DNA from: Chlorogloeopsis sp. ULAP01
Lineage (GTDB): Bacteria; Cyanobacteriota; Cyanobacteriia; Cyanobacteriales; Nostocaceae
Direction of reading: 5' to 3'
Length of the DNA: 64,000 nucleotides
Assembly (NCBI RefSeq): GCF_030381805.1
Contig: NZ_JAUDRH010000017.1
Span: 171,202-235,201 of the forward strand
A program made the position numbers and the translations under genes. This document shows positions 62,403-64,000 of the stretch, one piece after another. The notes under the pieces were generated by a model. It did not search any database, was not told where the DNA came from, and saw nothing but the letters and a program-made list of their open reading frames with translations. Positions within the stretch are counted from its first letter, which is position 1; every line of letters starts with the position of its first letter.

Positions 62403-62862
62403 AGTTGTTTAGGTGATTATATCCAAGCATAGTTTATTCATTGCTATATGCATTTTTACTTTACAATTAACAGTCTATTAATTATTAGCTAATCAAAATT
62501 GACAACTCTACTGCTGCAACAGTGACATCACTATATCCTCAAAGATTTAATTGGCGATGTCAACATCTTAATCAATTGGTCAGCATGGCAAAATGTTGAT
62601 GGGGTGATAACTTCCACAAGTTATTCTTTGAGTTCATCTATCAAAGTATCCTGGGGCAGCGTTAGCACTCCCTTGAAGCCACCCTACAAGAACGCCTCTG
62701 GCGTCTACAGTAAGGCACACCGTAAGTAGCTTAGTCAGTTTTCGGCTGTCTGAGAAGCCGTCAAATTATATTTGTTTAATGAAGTGTCACAATCAATTTT
62801 ATGGCTGTTGCAGTTGCAGCGTAACAGTTTAGAGTTATGAGTGCTGAGTTAGGTACTTCTGC
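62403..62862. other. 460-bp divergent gap between coaD and lgt
   Basis: Holds promoters for both genes by position and one short GC-rich interspersed repeat (about 62685-62720, GAACGCCTCTGGCGTCTAC). No gene or RNA is seen. Confidence 0.4.
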
Positions 62863-63738
62863 ATGGCATTGGATCTTTCCGTCTTACCTTTAGGATTTCA
62901 ATTTACATCTCCTGGGCCGATTTTTGTGAGAATAGGGCCGATCGCTATCCGTTGGTACGGCTTGTTGATTGCTACAGCAGTATTAATTGGTGTTGCTCTC
63001 TCCCAGTACCTGGCAAAGCGCCGTAATATAAATCCAGAGTTGATAGGTGATTTGTCAATTTGGTTGGTAATTGGAGCAATTCCAGCAGCGCGGCTATATT
63101 ATGTTTTGTTTGAATGGTCAGAATATGCCCAGCATCCAGAGCGAATCATTGCCATTTGGCAAGGAGGTATTGCTATTCATGGAGCAATTCTCGGTGGTCT
63201 AGTAGCATCTATAATCTTTGCCAAACTCAAGCGTGTTTCTTTTTGGCAACTGGCGGATTTAGTGGCTCCTTCATTGATTTTAGGACAGGCGATCGGACGT
63301 TGGGGCAATTTTTTCAACTCTGAAGCATTTGGCGATCCTACCAATTTACCTTGGAAACTGTATATTCCCCCAGAACGCCGTCCCCCAGAACTTGCTAATT
63401 TTGAATATTTTCATCCCACCTTTCTGTATGAATCTTTGTGGAATTTAATGGTGTTTGCTTTGCTCATCACGTTGTTTTTTCGGGGTTTGCGGGGCAAGCC
63501 ACCATTAAAGACAGGTACTTTGTTTACGTTGTACTTGGCAGCCTACAGTTTAGGACGTTTGTGGATAGAAGGTCTTCGGACTGATAGCTTAATGCTTGGG
63601 CCACTTAGAATTGCACAAGTGGTGAGTTTAATCGGAATCTTCTTAGGATTAGCTGGATTAGCCTGGCTTTATATTTTTAAACGTCCGTTACCTGATGTAG
63701 TTTCTACCCCTCAAAAGGAAGGAGAAAGTGGGAGATAG
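62863..63738 (+). CDS. lgt: Prolipoprotein diacylglyceryl transferase (Lgt)
   Basis: A 291-residue membrane enzyme that moves diacylglycerol onto the lipobox Cys of prolipoproteins. It has seven hydrophobic spans, the signature GQAIGRWGNFFNSEAFG, HGAILGGLVAS and the C-terminal YSLGRLWIEGLRTDSL with essential Arg residues. Its product would modify, among others, the metal-binding lipoprotein of this window. Confidence 0.95.
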   Translation: MALDLSVLPLGFQFTSPGPIFVRIGPIAIRWYGLLIATAVLIGVALSQYLAKRRNINPELIGDLSIWLVIGAIPAARLYYVLFEWSEYAQHPERIIAIWQGGIAIHGAILGGLVASIIFAKLKRVSFWQLADLVAPSLILGQAIGRWGNFFNSEAFGDPTNLPWKLYIPPERRPPELANFEYFHPTFLYESLWNLMVFALLITLFFRGLRGKPPLKTGTLFTLYLAAYSLGRLWIEGLRTDSLMLGPLRIAQVVSLIGIFLGLAGLAWLYIFKRPLPDVVSTPQKEGESGR

Positions 63739-64000
63739 GAAGAGTGGGAGACAAGGAGTAGGGGAGCACCAGGGGCAGAGGAGATGGGGAAGATGGGGAG
63801 AGAACAACTAACTACTGTACGGGAGGCAGCGCGCCCTTGCGGAGCCAGTGCGGTGAAGCAGCCCACCACCAAAGGCGGTTCCCGGCGTAGACGCAAAGCG
63901 GTGAGGGGTTCGCAGTCTTGGCGGTTCCCGTCACGATTGCGAACCCCTGAACCTGAAAGGCTTCCCGTAAGGGTTGGGGGACTGCTGTACGCCCTTGGCG
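63739..64000. repeat. Low-complexity and palindromic repeats to window edge
   Basis: A purine-rich stretch (63720-63800, GGGAGATAGGAAGAGTGGGA-like) is followed by the GTACGGGAGGCAGCGCGCCC repeat and several nested GC-rich palindromes (GGCGGTTCCCGGCG, GGCTTCCCGTAAGGG). The purine-rich part resembles the inserts inside the secretion operon genes. Confidence 0.6.

Overview
This window comes from a filamentous-type cyanobacterium that can acclimate to far-red light. The evidence is the very frequent HIP1 octamer (GCGATCGC) and its variants, the full set of photosystem and phycobilisome core genes, and interspersed palindromic repeats of the Nostocales kind. The centre of the window, about 21.6-49.4 kb, is a far-red light photoacclimation (FaRLiP) gene cluster. 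It encodes paralogous subunits of photosystem I, photosystem II and the allophycocyanin core, the chlorophyll f synthase ChlF, and the RfpA/RfpB/RfpC light-signalling proteins.

Layout. (1) 0-9.2 kb: the 3' part of a giant Rhs/YD-repeat protein with FG-GAP repeats and a variable C-terminal tip, followed by a possible immunity gene. (2) 9.4-11.5 kb: two convergent family-2 glycosyltransferases. (3) 11.8-17.7 kb: a type I secretion operon (parvulin-type PPIase, ABC exporter split by a frame change, HlyD adaptor) whose genes carry purine/pyrimidine-rich low-complexity inserts. (4) 18.0-21.4 kb: an accessory, decaying region with an XRE regulator, a pRiA4b-like pseudogene broken by a 156-bp mobile repeat, a GC-rich GNAT acetyltransferase, a UPF0175 protein and an IS701-type transposase relic that itself carries two repeat insertions. 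(5) 21.6-34.6 kb, minus strand, read right to left: chlF, psbA3, five allophycocyanin-type genes including apcE2 and apcB2, psbD3-psbC2, a PsaJ-like small gene, psbB2, psbH2, an unrecognised 47-aa membrane protein, psaF2, psaJ2. (6) 35.6-41.1 kb, plus strand: rfpB-rfpA, a tnpB inserted after rfpA, and rfpC. (7) 41.1-43.4 kb: a GH1 beta-glucosidase and a second, degenerate receiver protein. (8) 43.6-49.4 kb: psaA2-psaB2-psaL2-psaI2. (9) 50-54.5 kb: accessory genes, including a dead DUF433/PIN-like pair, a TmrB-like P-loop protein, a fragment of the ATP synthase delta subunit, a methyltransferase and an HNH protein. (10) 54.6-58.4 kb: a probable metal (zinc) homeostasis group. (11) 58.6-63.7 kb: chromosomal genes (alpha/beta hydrolase, SufE, methyltransferase broken by a second copy of the mobile repeat, DivIVA-like, coaD, lgt).

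How it works together (established for FaRLiP, applied here by homology): RfpA, a knotless phytochrome kinase, senses far-red light and signals through RfpC to the DNA-binding RfpB. RfpB induces the cluster, and ChlF makes chlorophyll f for the remodelled photosystems. ApcE2 and the ApcD/ApcB paralogues form red-shifted antenna cores. New observations from reading the sequence include: a direct-repeat promoter motif (CTTCAT, 5 nt, CTTCAT-like, 10 nt, TATTST-like) shared upstream of chlF, psaA2 and the extra receiver gene; a tnpB whose stop lies one base before the rfpC start; two unannotated-looking small membrane protein genes inside the photosystem operon; and a two-copy palindromic element that inserts after TCAC with no target duplication and has broken two genes.
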